From the NCBI RefSeq assembly GCF_005765165.1, contig NZ_VCIW01000008.1, forward strand, positions 1 to 64,000: DNA of 64,000 nucleotides. The letters run 5' to 3'. Positions within the stretch are counted from its first letter, which is position 1; each line of letters begins with the position of its first letter. This stretch comes from Paenibacillus antri. Lineage in GTDB: Bacteria; Bacillota; Bacilli; Paenibacillales; YIM-B00363. The notes under the pieces were generated by a model, which saw only the letters and a program-made list of their open reading frames with translations, did not search any database and had not been told where the DNA came from. A program made the translations under genes and the position numbers. Below are positions 51,302 to 59,457 of this stretch, piece after piece.

Positions 51302-51984
51302 GAGCGGGCCGCGGCGACGAACCGCTTCGTGATTTCCTGCGGGCGGGTGATCGCCGTGCCGATGACGACCGCGTACGCTCCCGCTTGGAAGCACGCGCGG
51401 CAGTCCTCCACCGTCCAGATGCGCCCTTCGGCCAACACCGGGGTTCTCTCCAACGCGGCCAATCGAGCGACGAGTTCCACGTCCGGCCCTTCCAGCTTCG
51501 GGCTGTACGGCGTGTATCCCGACATCGTCGAGGATACGAATTCGACGCCGAGCTCCATCGCGCGCACGCCTTCCTCGTAGGTGGACACGTCCGCGAGAAT
51601 GCCGAGCTCGGGCAGCTCGGCCCGAATGCGTTCGACCAGCTCGGCGAGCGTCGCGCCGTCGGGGCGAGGCCTCTCCGTCGCGTCGATCGCCACGATTTCC
51701 GCCCCCGCCGCCGCGATCTCCCGCACCTCCTGGATGGTAGGCGTAATGTATACGTCCGACCCGGGGTATTCCTTCTTATATAAGCCGATGACCGGAAGCG
51801 TGCACGCCTCCTTGATCGCCCGGACGTCGACCGGGGTGTTCGCCCGAATGCCGACCGCCCCGCCCGCCTCCGCCGCTCTGGCCATCGCCGCCATATGATG
51901 CGCGCCGAACAGCGGCTCGTCTTCGAGCGCCTGACACGAGACGACGCATCCGTTCTTCAAGCGTTCCATGATTTCGGTGTTCAT
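51298..51984 (-). CDS. nanE: N-acetylmannosamine-6-phosphate 2-epimerase
   Basis: A 228-aa TIM-barrel epimerase converting ManNAc-6-P to GlcNAc-6-P. Conserved motifs include VVSCQALEDEPLF, GAVGIRANTPVDVRAIK, GLYKKEYPGSDVYITPT (catalytic Lys region), IDATERPRPDG, FVSSTMSGYT and VLAEGRI (catalytic Glu). GGAGG lies before the ATG at 51984. It is first in the nanE-rpiR-ROK-(alpha/alpha)6 operon. No nanA lyase or sialic acid transporter is in the window, so free ManNAc rather than sialic acid may be the substrate source. Confidence 0.96.
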   Translation of the reverse strand: MNTEIMERLKNGCVVSCQALEDEPLFGAHHMAAMARAAEAGGAVGIRANTPVDVRAIKEACTLPVIGLYKKEYPGSDVYITPTIQEVREIAAAGAEIVAIDATERPRPDGATLAELVERIRAELPELGILADVSTYEEGVRAMELGVEFVSSTMSGYTPYSPKLEGPDVELVARLAALERTPVLAEGRIWTVEDCRACFQAGAYAVVIGTAITRPQEITKRFVAAARS

Positions 51985-52038
51985 CGTTCCTCCGCCTCTC
52001 CGTGGGATCCTGACCCCATCATAATCGCTCGACTACAA

Positions 52039-52062
52039 AAATAAAAGAAGTTTTTTTTATTT
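52039..52062. promoter_or_regulatory. Inverted repeat upstream of nanE (candidate RpiR operator)
   Basis: AAATAAAA, 8-bp spacer, TTTTATTT: a perfect 8-bp inverted repeat 55-78 bp upstream of nanE, AT-rich in a GC-rich region. Position and symmetry suit an RpiR/MurR operator. Confidence 0.5.
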
Positions 52063-52113
52063 CCCGTTAAAATTTTGGAGTTTTCTTTTATTTCGTGCCG
52101 CGACAAGGGGAAT

Positions 52114-52301
52114 GAACGGGAAAACCTCCCTCTCGTTCGCGCTGGAAGTCGTACTCATGAGGGGTGAACGGGAAAACCTCCGTCTTATTCGGCCGGAGTT
52201 GCGGATTCCGTCTCCCGAACGCGCATTAAGATGGAGGTTTTCCCTCCCATGCGCCGGAAATGGCGGTATTCGCCGTAATAAGCTGGAGCTTTTCCCGTTC
52301 G
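52114..52301. repeat. Interspersed GAACGGGAAAACCTCC repeat cluster, locus 2
   Basis: GAACGGGAAAACCTCC occurs at 52114-52129 and 52166-52181, followed by inverted versions GGAGGTTTTCCC (52233-52244) and GGAGCTTTTCCCGTTCG (52285-52301). The last is identical to a copy at 36545-36561. The 380-bp gap holds this cluster, the nanE promoter region and the sucrose phosphorylase terminator. Confidence 0.75.
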
Positions 52302-52314
52302 CGAGAGGACGAAA

Positions 52315-52358
52315 ACAAAAAAAACATGCGATCCGCCGTCCCCGGCGATCACGCATGG
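52315..52358 (-). terminator. Terminator of the sucrose phosphorylase gene
   Basis: Minus-strand stem CATGCGTGATCGCCG / CGGCGGATCGCATG followed by eight T, seven nt after the stop codon. Confidence 0.9.
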
Positions 52359-52364
52359 TCTTTG

Positions 52365-53834
52365 TCACACTCGATACGACGCCGGCTTCCCTTCGTCGTC
52401 GACATATTCGATCGTCGTCTTCATCGACGCCAGATCGACGAACAAGGTGCAGCGGGAGGCGCCCTTTTCCCAACTCAGTCGCACTTCGTCCTTGGCGGAA
52501 TCCAGCACGCGGAACTGTCCGTCGAACGCCGGATAATCGTTGCGGAACCGGATCAGCTCCAGCAGCCGCTGCACGACGTCCTTCCGCAGCGACGATTCGA
52601 TCTCCTCGAGCGTATAGTTGTGGCGGTTCATCGCGCGATTTTCCCCGGTCGCCTTCACGGCCTCGTAGTCATTCTCTCCCGCGAGCAGTCCGACATAGTA
52701 CACTTGCGGGATGCCCGGCGCGAAAAACTGGATCGCCCGACCCGCCATGTACGCGTCGTCGTCCTTGCCCAACACCGAATAATACGTGCCGCCGATCTGG
52801 TGAACGTCGAAGCCGCCTTCGCCCTTATGCTCGTCGGAGACGATCAAGCTGAGCGTGGAGCCGCGGGATACGCACGTGTCCACGACCTTGCGGGCGTCCG
52901 CGACGTCGATGAAGCCCCGCAGATCCGGCAGCACCGGAATGCCGTCGTGGCAGTCGAGCATCGTGAACTGGCGGTGCGGGCGAACCTTCAAATATTCGGT
53001 CAGCTGCTCGCTCGAACGGTTCAGCAGCGTGTCCAGCACCGCGAAGGGCAAGATGAAGTCGTAAATCCAGTAGCCGCGGTCCGAGAGCTTCTTCTGAATA
53101 TCGTAGTGCGCGTGCACCTCCGGCAGCAGCTCGATGCCGTGCGAATCCGCGAGCCGCTTCATCTCGTCGAGAAAATCGAAAATCTCGGGCTCTACGAAAA
53201 AGCAGCTCGTCCCAAGTTTCTTAATGACGAAGCCGACGGCGTCCAACCGAACGATCTTGATGTTGTTCTTGCTGAAGTTCGCGAAGAAGTCGCTAAGCAG
53301 CTGCCGGACCTTCTCGGATTTAATGTCGAGGTCGATCTGTTCGGACGGGTTTTCCTTGCCGAACGTCGTCCACACCGATACGTCCTCGCCCGTGCTCTCG
53401 ATCGTGAACGTAGAGTAAGGCAGGGGCCGCCGTAGGAACATCTTGTCGATATCGTCCTGCGCCGGTCGACCGTCCTTCCATACCTTATCGAGCGTGATGA
53501 ACAGATCGGCGTGCTCCGATTCGCGGCCGCGCTTCAAGAAGTCTTGGAAGTACGCCGACTTCCTCGAGATGTGATTCACCATCAGATCGACGAGAATGTC
53601 GAACTTCTCCCCGATCGCCTTCACGTCGTCCCACGCGCCGAACGTCTGTTCGATCTCGAGGTACGTCAGCGGCGCGAAGCCCCGGTCCCCGGAAGACGGG
53701 AACGGCGGCAAAATATGAACTCCGCCCTTGAAAATGTCCGAAAAATGCGTCGTCAACACGCTGTTCAAAGACTTCAAATCGCCTCCGAGCGAGTCGGGAT
53801 ATGTTATGAGCTGCACTTGATTGTTCGCCGGCAT
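52365..53834 (-). CDS. Sucrose phosphorylase, GH13_18
   Basis: A 489-aa cytoplasmic GH13 subfamily 18 enzyme: phosphorolysis of sucrose to alpha-glucose-1-phosphate and fructose. The family start QLITYPDSLGG-like, HILPPFPSSGDRGFAP and LMVNHIS motifs are present; catalytic residues are nucleophile Asp198 (VRLDAVG), acid/base Glu239 (LLPEVHAHY) and Asp297 (CHDGIP). Length is typical. Sucrose 6F-phosphate phosphorylase is the alternative, since specificity depends on loop residues I cannot score. ATG at 53834 (MPANNQ) follows GAGAGGAAGAG; an upstream in-frame ATG at 53870 is less supported. It is transcribed alone. Confidence 0.9.
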   Translation of the reverse strand: MPANNQVQLITYPDSLGGDLKSLNSVLTTHFSDIFKGGVHILPPFPSSGDRGFAPLTYLEIEQTFGAWDDVKAIGEKFDILVDLMVNHISRKSAYFQDFLKRGRESEHADLFITLDKVWKDGRPAQDDIDKMFLRRPLPYSTFTIESTGEDVSVWTTFGKENPSEQIDLDIKSEKVRQLLSDFFANFSKNNIKIVRLDAVGFVIKKLGTSCFFVEPEIFDFLDEMKRLADSHGIELLPEVHAHYDIQKKLSDRGYWIYDFILPFAVLDTLLNRSSEQLTEYLKVRPHRQFTMLDCHDGIPVLPDLRGFIDVADARKVVDTCVSRGSTLSLIVSDEHKGEGGFDVHQIGGTYYSVLGKDDDAYMAGRAIQFFAPGIPQVYYVGLLAGENDYEAVKATGENRAMNRHNYTLEEIESSLRKDVVQRLLELIRFRNDYPAFDGQFRVLDSAKDEVRLSWEKGASRCTLFVDLASMKTTIEYVDDEGKPASYRV

Positions 53835-53881
53835 CGGTTCGCTCTTCCTCTCAAGGATACTTGGTTGCATTGTTCACCATC

Positions 53882-53910
53882 AGTATACCCTATATTCGAG
53901 GGGTTTTGAA
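53882..53910 (-). promoter_or_regulatory. Sucrose phosphorylase promoter
   Basis: Minus-strand -35 TTCAAA (53905-53910), 17-bp spacer, -10 TATACT (53882-53887), about 50 bp upstream of the start codon. It overlaps an imperfect hairpin (CGAGGGTTT … AAACCCCTCG, about 53903-53935) that may end the CPBP operon. Confidence 0.65.
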
Positions 53911-53946
53911 TAGTTTATTCCGTTAAACCCTCGTAATCCAACACAA

Positions 53947-54816
53947 TTAAGTGGATTCCTGCGGCTTCATTCCGCCGTGACGCCCCCACAGCTTCGTCAG
54001 GTTGTCCGCGGGCGTTAGAACGCCGCCCGTACGGCGGTACATTCGATACGTCAGCGCCAACAAGACCAGCTTCAAGACGACTTCATAGATCAGCTTGTCC
54101 CCGCCGTCGACCTTGCCGCTCAACGCCAACCAGGCGAAATCATCGGCGCGGCTTAAAAACAACTCGTTCACAAGATTATGAATGCCGTGCGCGCCTGTGG
54201 ACACCGTCAGCGAGCCGCTCTTCAAGTAGATGTACCCGTAAAGAACGCCCCCTAGAAGCCAACTCGCCGCTTTCGTCCATTCGATCCCGTTCGGAAAATG
54301 AATGACCATAAACAATACGGAGGATCCCGCGATCATCCCCCCGACTCCGAGGCGCCTAAGCTGGTACATGATGTACCCCCTTGCCAGCACTTCCTCTTTC
54401 AAAGCCGCCGCCGCCCAGCCGAAGCAGGAAAGCAGCAGCAAGAGGTAAAAGGATTCGGATCGGAGCAGCTCCGTTCGGACGCCGACCCGCACCGTCGTCC
54501 ATTGATGCAAGGCGGCCGCGAAGCCGGCGGCGAAAGCGAACGATATCGCGACCGAGCATAGCAGGAACATCGCGTCGCGGCGGTCGAACCCGAATCCCAA
54601 CTCCCTCGGCTTTTTCCGATCCAGCTTTCGGAACAAGAGGAAGGTGACGGCGACCCACGCCGCTCCGAAGCCGATATTATGAGCTTGAAGGAATCGACTG
54701 TCGTTCAGAACGTCGTCCATCGCTCCGAAGAGCTCGTACGCGCCGGCGAACGCGGCGAAGATCGCCAAGCAGCAAGCGACGGAGAGGAAGATCCGTACGT
54801 AGGGATGCAGCGTCAC
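53947..54816 (-). CDS. CPBP-family intramembrane metalloprotease (second of pair)
   Basis: A 289-aa protein with about eight transmembrane helices and the CPBP (CAAX protease and bacteriocin-processing, ABI/Rce1-type) motifs: motif 1 KEEVLARGYIMYQL (EExxxR), motif 2 FMVIH, motif 3 GAHGIHNLVN. GTG at 54816 overlaps the stop of the upstream CPBP gene (GTGA), so the two are coupled. It is last in a four-gene operon. Such proteins cleave membrane peptides or act in bacteriocin immunity; the substrate here is unknown. Confidence 0.88.
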   Translation of the reverse strand: MTLHPYVRIFLSVACCLAIFAAFAGAYELFGAMDDVLNDSRFLQAHNIGFGAAWVAVTFLLFRKLDRKKPRELGFGFDRRDAMFLLCSVAISFAFAAGFAAALHQWTTVRVGVRTELLRSESFYLLLLLSCFGWAAAALKEEVLARGYIMYQLRRLGVGGMIAGSSVLFMVIHFPNGIEWTKAASWLLGGVLYGYIYLKSGSLTVSTGAHGIHNLVNELFLSRADDFAWLALSGKVDGGDKLIYEVVLKLVLLALTYRMYRRTGGVLTPADNLTKLWGRHGGMKPQEST

Positions 54817-55604
54817 TTGATCTTCTCTCTCTTCATCATCCAGATTGCGATGATCGTATATAGAACGATCACGACGATTCCGCTCTCGCCTCCGATGTAT
54901 TCCGCGACAGGCGATTCCGTCTTCGTGAAATCCCCGAACGTCCCCCAGAAGATGTTGTGAATGGCGTGCATGATCGCGGCCGGCCAGACGCTGCCCGTAG
55001 CGATCCGCATCGCGCCGAAGACGAAGCTGATCAGGATCGTCGTGGCGACGAACATCGGCACGACGATCCATGGGTTGCCTTCGGCGTGATAGTTGCCGGC
55101 GATCATGATCGGGAAGTGGAACGCCCCGTGTACGACGCCGACGATCAGGAGCGCCTTCCGCCAGCCGATTCCCGCCAGCTTCGGAAGCAAATACCCCCTC
55201 CAACCGATCTCTTCCGCGAGCGAGCTGGTTACCGTATAGAAGACGATCGCGATCGCGAGCTTCGCCGGAATCATCAGCCACATCGCGGTCGTCATCCCCT
55301 CCGGCACGAAGAAGGAAGCATAAGGCGTTGCCCATAGGATCAGGTACGCGGCCGCCAGTATGACGATCGGCGCGAGCAGCGCGAATCCCCAGTATTTGAA
55401 TCCGGCCTTGTTCAAGCCGAGCTCCGCCCAGCTTCTGCGCTTCAACAGGTCCCCGGTGATCGCAAATAAGATCAGCACCGTTAGAAGCGGCGCGAACATA
55501 TACACCTGACCCGGAAGCTTCATGACAATACCCATTATCGACGCGACGATCATCACGATCGCGGTGAACAGTCCCGCTTTGACTCCATTGCTTACCTTAC
55601 TCAT
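54813..55604 (-). CDS. CPBP-family intramembrane metalloprotease (first of pair)
   Basis: A 263-aa polytopic protein with the CPBP motifs complete: SLAEEIGWRGYLLPKL (EExxxR), HGAFHFPI (motif 2) and MHAIHNIFWGTFGD (motif 3). About seven to eight helices. It begins 23 nt after the DUF4097 gene and overlaps the next CPBP gene by GTGA. The two CPBP proteins are clearly diverged from each other, so this is not a recent duplication. A role in processing a membrane or secreted peptide is inference from family. Confidence 0.9.
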   Translation of the reverse strand: MSKVSNGVKAGLFTAIVMIVASIMGIVMKLPGQVYMFAPLLTVLILFAITGDLLKRRSWAELGLNKAGFKYWGFALLAPIVILAAAYLILWATPYASFFVPEGMTTAMWLMIPAKLAIAIVFYTVTSSLAEEIGWRGYLLPKLAGIGWRKALLIVGVVHGAFHFPIMIAGNYHAEGNPWIVVPMFVATTILISFVFGAMRIATGSVWPAAIMHAIHNIFWGTFGDFTKTESPVAEYIGGESGIVVIVLYTIIAIWMMKREKIK

Positions 55605-55627
55605 CTGGTTTCTCTCTCCTTAGTCTT

Positions 55628-56602
55628 TTATCGTTGGCCTAGCGTAATATTGCCGGAGCCCGTCTCCGCGGTCAGCGTAACCCCGCCGTCCCCGAACCGG
55701 CCCGAGACCGCGCCCGCGTTCTCTTCTCCGGGCTCGACGAGCCCCGCGGCCTCGTACGGCCATTCGACGCTGCTTTCGCCCGAGTTCGTTCGGAAGTCGA
55801 AGGCCAGATGTTCCGGCTTCTCCGCGAGCTCCACGGTTACATTGCCGCTGCCGGCGCGCAGGACGACCGGAGCCTCGATCGCGTCGAATCGGACGGCGAT
55901 ATTGCCGGACCGCGACTCCCCCTGCAGCGTCCCGCGGCCGTCCTCGAGTCGGACGTTGCCGCTGCCGACGTCGAAAGCGAGCCGTTCCGCTCGGAAGCCG
56001 ATGCCGGTCATATTGCCGGAGCCGATCCGAAGCGTCGCATCCCTCGCGTACAGCTCCCCGAATCGGAGATTGCCGCTCCCCGCATCGACGTCCAGCGCGT
56101 CCGCCGTCAGGTCGGCGAGCGCGACGTTCCCGCTGCCGGTTTCGACGGCCACGGCCGCGCTCCGAACCGAGGATACGTCCACGTTCCCCCCGCTCGTAAG
56201 CACGTCCATCGACTCCCAGGCTCTGTCCGGCAGACGGACGAGCACGTTGACGTCGAAGACCGCTACGAAGAATCCTTTGTCAGGAACGATCGGTTCGACG
56301 GTCAACGTCCCGTCCGCGACGGATGCCTTCACATCGATGCGCTCCGAGGTGTCGGCGTCGGCCGTCCCGACCACCGAAACGACGATTTGCTCCGAATCCC
56401 CGCGGACCACTTCCACATCCGCGCCCCGGCCATCGATCCGAATCGCGCGCAGTCCGTCCGCCTCGAACGTCTCCCGAACATCGAAAGAGCGCATTCCGAA
56501 GAACTCCCCGTTCCCGAAGGAACCGAAGGCGTACAGCGCCGGTATCCCCGCCAAAACGCAAACGGTACCGATCCAAAGCAACGATTTCATATTGAACATC
56601 AT
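55628..56602 (-). CDS. DUF4097 family beta-helix protein, membrane-anchored
   Basis: A 324-aa protein: one N-terminal membrane segment (about 7-24), then a repetitive right-handed beta-helix/adhesin-like domain (DUF4097) with recurring GSGN turns (VETGSGNVALADL, DAGSGNLRFGEL, RIGSGNMTGI, DVGSGNVRLEDG, RAGSGNVTVEL, ETGSGNITLGQ). ATG at 56602 overlaps the upstream stop (ATGA); a Met four codons later is possible. Family members (YvlB, LiaG-like) sit in envelope-stress operons, but biochemistry is unknown. It should face outside the membrane, a scaffold by inference. Confidence 0.85.
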   Translation of the reverse strand: MMFNMKSLLWIGTVCVLAGIPALYAFGSFGNGEFFGMRSFDVRETFEADGLRAIRIDGRGADVEVVRGDSEQIVVSVVGTADADTSERIDVKASVADGTLTVEPIVPDKGFFVAVFDVNVLVRLPDRAWESMDVLTSGGNVDVSSVRSAAVAVETGSGNVALADLTADALDVDAGSGNLRFGELYARDATLRIGSGNMTGIGFRAERLAFDVGSGNVRLEDGRGTLQGESRSGNIAVRFDAIEAPVVLRAGSGNVTVELAEKPEHLAFDFRTNSGESSVEWPYEAAGLVEPGEENAGAVSGRFGDGGVTLTAETGSGNITLGQR

Positions 56603-58101
56603 CTCCGTCTCCATATATTGCTCCGCCGTCCGAGCGCGAGCGCCCACGCGCTGTACGCCGCCCACAGGCTGAACGGCACGGCCACGGCGATCAACGCGAC
56701 CGCGAAATCATAAGGGTATCCGTAGAAGCCAGCCTCCGTCGGGCGAAACAGGAACAGCAAGTACCACAGCGGCACGCCGACGACGGCGAATCCGACCGCC
56801 CTCGCCGCGACCGCCCATCGCCGCTTCGTCTCGAACCGGCGGCGGCGCAGCCGAACGAAACTGCCGATCAGGCCGGCGAACAGAACAAGACCGAGGAGCA
56901 GAAGCCCCAGCGATACCCATCCGAGCAGCTGGAGGAAATTCGGCAAGCCTTCGACGGTTTCAGGGGGATGCCCTAGCACGATGCTGACGATCCCTTCCGC
57001 GATGCGTCCGCAGGCTTCCCCGTCCGCTTCGCCGACGAGCAGCACGATGCCGACGCCCAGCTCCGGGAGGAGAACGATTTCCGAGCTGGAGCCCATGCCC
57101 TCCCCGGATTTCTCGAGCGCCGGAACGCCATGGATTCGCTTCGCCTCGAAGCCGCTCTCCGCGTAGACGGCCCCGTTCAAGTCGGATGCGGGCACTCCCG
57201 CCCGGTGATAAGGCTCGAGGCCGCCCAAGGCGAAGAACGGCTCGGTCGTTCCGTAGCCCAGCGCGGCCGCCGCGAACCGGGCAAGATCCGCCGCGCTGGC
57301 GTACGCTCCGCCTTCCGGCGCTTGGCTGCTACCGAATGCCTTCCAATACGGCTCGAACTCGACGGGGAAGCCGAACAAATACCCGTACTCCTTCGCGGTT
57401 CGGACGGACCCGTCGACCGGCGGACGGAAGCTCGCATTCGTCATGCCCAGCGGCTCGAACAGGCGCTCTTTCATATAAGCTTCGTAAGGCCGGCCGGTCG
57501 CCGCCTCGATGATCAAACCAAGCAGGTTATAACATGTGTTGCAATATTGGCCTTTGGCGCCGGGCTCGGCGTTCATCCTCACGTTCTCGAGCGCCTTGGC
57601 CGCATTTTCCAATGAATTCCGGTTCTTCTTTACGTCACGATAAATCGCGCCGTCGGCGGAAAACCGGTTCACGCCCGCGGAATGCGTCAGCAGCTGCCGC
57701 ACGGTCACCTTCGACGACGCTTCTTCGTCCGCGTATCGAAACCAGGGCAGGTAGTCCTTAACCGGCGCGTCCAAATCGATGCGCCCCTCCTCCGCCAGCT
57801 GCAGGACGACCGCCGCCGTCATCGGCTTCGTTACGGAAGCGACCGCGTACACCGTATCCGGGCCCGCTTCGGTCCGCGATGCCAAATCCGCGAAGCCGAT
57901 CCCTTGCGCCTGAACGATGCGCCCCCGGTCGACGATCGCATAAGCGCCTCCCGGAATTCCCGCGATGTCGAACTGCGCTCTCGCGTATGCGTCGATGCGG
58001 TCGAGCGGGAGCTTCGTTCCCGCTTCGTTCGCCGCCGCGGCCGGTCCGGCCGCGATGCAGAACATTACACAGGCCGCGATGACGCTACAAATCCATTTCA
58101 T
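56599..58101 (-). CDS. Membrane-anchored serine hydrolase (beta-lactamase-like)
   Basis: A 500-aa exported protein. Signal peptide (1-24), beta-lactamase-fold domain (about 30-375) with SxxK Ser89-Val-Thr-Lys92 (VASVTKPMTAA) and YxN in GQYCNTCYNLLG (near 186), then three C-terminal transmembrane helices (about 395-490). This layout is that of FmtA/PbpE-like or D-Ala-D-Ala carboxypeptidase/esterase relatives facing the cell wall. ATG at 58101 follows GAGGGAAA. It is the first gene of the operon and is divergent from the HK-RR pair, an obvious candidate regulator. Substrate unknown: cell-wall peptide, teichoic acid D-Ala ester or secreted peptide are options. Confidence 0.88.
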   Translation of the reverse strand: MKWICSVIAACVMFCIAAGPAAAANEAGTKLPLDRIDAYARAQFDIAGIPGGAYAIVDRGRIVQAQGIGFADLASRTEAGPDTVYAVASVTKPMTAAVVLQLAEEGRIDLDAPVKDYLPWFRYADEEASSKVTVRQLLTHSAGVNRFSADGAIYRDVKKNRNSLENAAKALENVRMNAEPGAKGQYCNTCYNLLGLIIEAATGRPYEAYMKERLFEPLGMTNASFRPPVDGSVRTAKEYGYLFGFPVEFEPYWKAFGSSQAPEGGAYASAADLARFAAAALGYGTTEPFFALGGLEPYHRAGVPASDLNGAVYAESGFEAKRIHGVPALEKSGEGMGSSSEIVLLPELGVGIVLLVGEADGEACGRIAEGIVSIVLGHPPETVEGLPNFLQLLGWVSLGLLLLGLVLFAGLIGSFVRLRRRRFETKRRWAVAARAVGFAVVGVPLWYLLFLFRPTEAGFYGYPYDFAVALIAVAVPFSLWAAYSAWALALGRRSNIWRRR

Positions 58102-58156
58102 CTTCGTTTCCCTCGCTTTTCTTCGTTCCCTCTCCGCAAACCAATGTACCGAATAA

Positions 58157-58196
58157 AAGTCATGTCTCCCTAGTGACTTTCGGTTAAAAGAAGTCA
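58157..58196. promoter_or_regulatory. Three AAGTCA half-sites phased at 17 bp
   Basis: AAGTCA at 58157, its inverse TGACTT at 58174 and AAGTCA again at 58191: starts exactly 17 bp apart with alternating orientation, in the divergent promoter region and overlapping the kinase promoter. This is a candidate site for the adjacent NarL-type regulator. Confidence 0.5.
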
Positions 58197-58212
58197 TGGC
58201 GCATGGTATACT
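58184..58212 (+). promoter_or_regulatory. Promoter of the second HK-RR operon
   Basis: -35 TTAAAA (58184-58189), 17-bp spacer ending in TGG, -10 TATACT (58207-58212): an extended -10 promoter 25-40 bp before the kinase start. Confidence 0.6.
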
Positions 58213-58252
58213 ATCCTATTGAATGATTTACTAGAGATTGGAAGAGCGCCTC

Positions 58253-59443
58253 TTGGAACTTATAGGTAAAATCAAAACGCATGGAATTACCTCCCTCATG
58301 GTCGCCATTCGCAGCGCATGGTTTCTCTTCGGGGTATACGACATTCAGCAGCACCCCGAGCGATTCCTGACGCACCAACCGCCCGTCCTCTTCGCGGCGG
58401 GCGTCGTGTGGCTCGCCGTGTTCTGGTACACCGTCGCCTATGTCGTGCCGCTGATCGCATACCTGCGGAAGGGCGAGCCCCACCTGGTTCCCCTGTGCCT
58501 GGAATTGATCTGCAGCGGCGGGTTATTTTTATTTCTGTCGCAGGACTGGGCGGGCGGGATGGCCTTCTACAACTTCCCGGCGTTCATCGTCGGATTTCTG
58601 AGCGTCGGCCGAACGCCGTTCTGGTCGGCGCCTCTGACCGTCGCGGTCCTTCCCCTGCTGTCGGGCGCCCTCTGGGGGCATTCCTTCGCCGTCATCGCCG
58701 ACCGGATGATCGATCTGGCGGTCGTCTTCGCGATCGGGTTCAGCTTCTGCAAGCTTCTCCTGACGCTGCGCCGCATCCGGGACATGATGAGCGTCATCCA
58801 ACAGCAAAATCAGACATTGGAGCTGAACGCGAAGCAAATCGAGAGGCTGACGATCGCGGAGGAGCGAAACCGGCTGTCCCGCGAGCTGCACGACACCGTC
58901 GGGCATGCGTTCACCGCCGTCATCGCGGGGATGGACGCCGTTCGGTATTTGATCGACGTCTCCCCGACGGAAGCGAAGAACCACCTGGCGGAGCTGCGCC
59001 GCTTCGCGAGCAAGGGGCTGGAAGACGTCCGATCGCATATTCACCAGATGGCTCCGGCAGAGCTGAAACAGCCTCTCTGCTTGACGTTAAGGGAGATGTC
59101 CGGACAGTTCGCCGAGCATACGTCCGTGAAAATCAACTTCGGCGCGAGCGGCCGGGAAGTGCCTCTGTCGGAACAAGTCCGGGTGACGCTCATTCGGCTG
59201 CTGCAAGAAGCCATGACGAATGCGGTCCGACACGGCCATGCGTCGGAGGTGGAGGTGGCGCTGCGTTTTCTGGAGGGGGAAGTCGTGCTGAAGGTGGAAG
59301 ATAACGGGGTCGGGGCGAAGAAGCTCGTGAAGGGGTTCGGGATCAACTCGATGACGGAGCGGCTCGCCAGCGTGAACGGGACGTTATCCATTGAATCCAG
59401 CCCGCTCCGGGGCACGGTGGTCGAGGGGAAAATCGCGATATAG
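58253..59443 (+). CDS. Sensor histidine kinase, NarL/DesK type
   Basis: A 396-aa kinase with a polytopic membrane domain (about five to six helices, residues 15-180), a coiled coil (IQQQNQTLELNAKQIERL) and a HisKA_3 domain with phospho-acceptor His in SRELHDTVGHAFTAV. The HATPase domain has LLQEAMTNAVRHGHAS (N box), VEDNGVGAKK (G1) and GFGINSMTERL (G2). TTG at 58253 is preferred since GGAAGAG is 6 nt upstream; another TTG in frame at 58238 lacks a site. There is no large extracellular loop, suggesting membrane-state sensing as in DesK/LiaS. It is divergent from the serine hydrolase-DUF4097-CPBP operon. Confidence 0.9.
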   Translation: MELIGKIKTHGITSLMVAIRSAWFLFGVYDIQQHPERFLTHQPPVLFAAGVVWLAVFWYTVAYVVPLIAYLRKGEPHLVPLCLELICSGGLFLFLSQDWAGGMAFYNFPAFIVGFLSVGRTPFWSAPLTVAVLPLLSGALWGHSFAVIADRMIDLAVVFAIGFSFCKLLLTLRRIRDMMSVIQQQNQTLELNAKQIERLTIAEERNRLSRELHDTVGHAFTAVIAGMDAVRYLIDVSPTEAKNHLAELRRFASKGLEDVRSHIHQMAPAELKQPLCLTLREMSGQFAEHTSVKINFGASGREVPLSEQVRVTLIRLLQEAMTNAVRHGHASEVEVALRFLEGEVVLKVEDNGVGAKKLVKGFGINSMTERLASVNGTLSIESSPLRGTVVEGKIAI

Positions 59444-59457
59444 AAGGAGGACTTTCG

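Noticed and set aside
48332-51580. 1082-aa open frame on the plus strand
   Set aside because: It lies antisense to four well-supported genes (the (alpha/alpha)6 enzyme, ROK kinase, RpiR regulator and nanE), is very rich in Arg, Val, Ala and His, and arises from high GC content in the third codon position of those genes.
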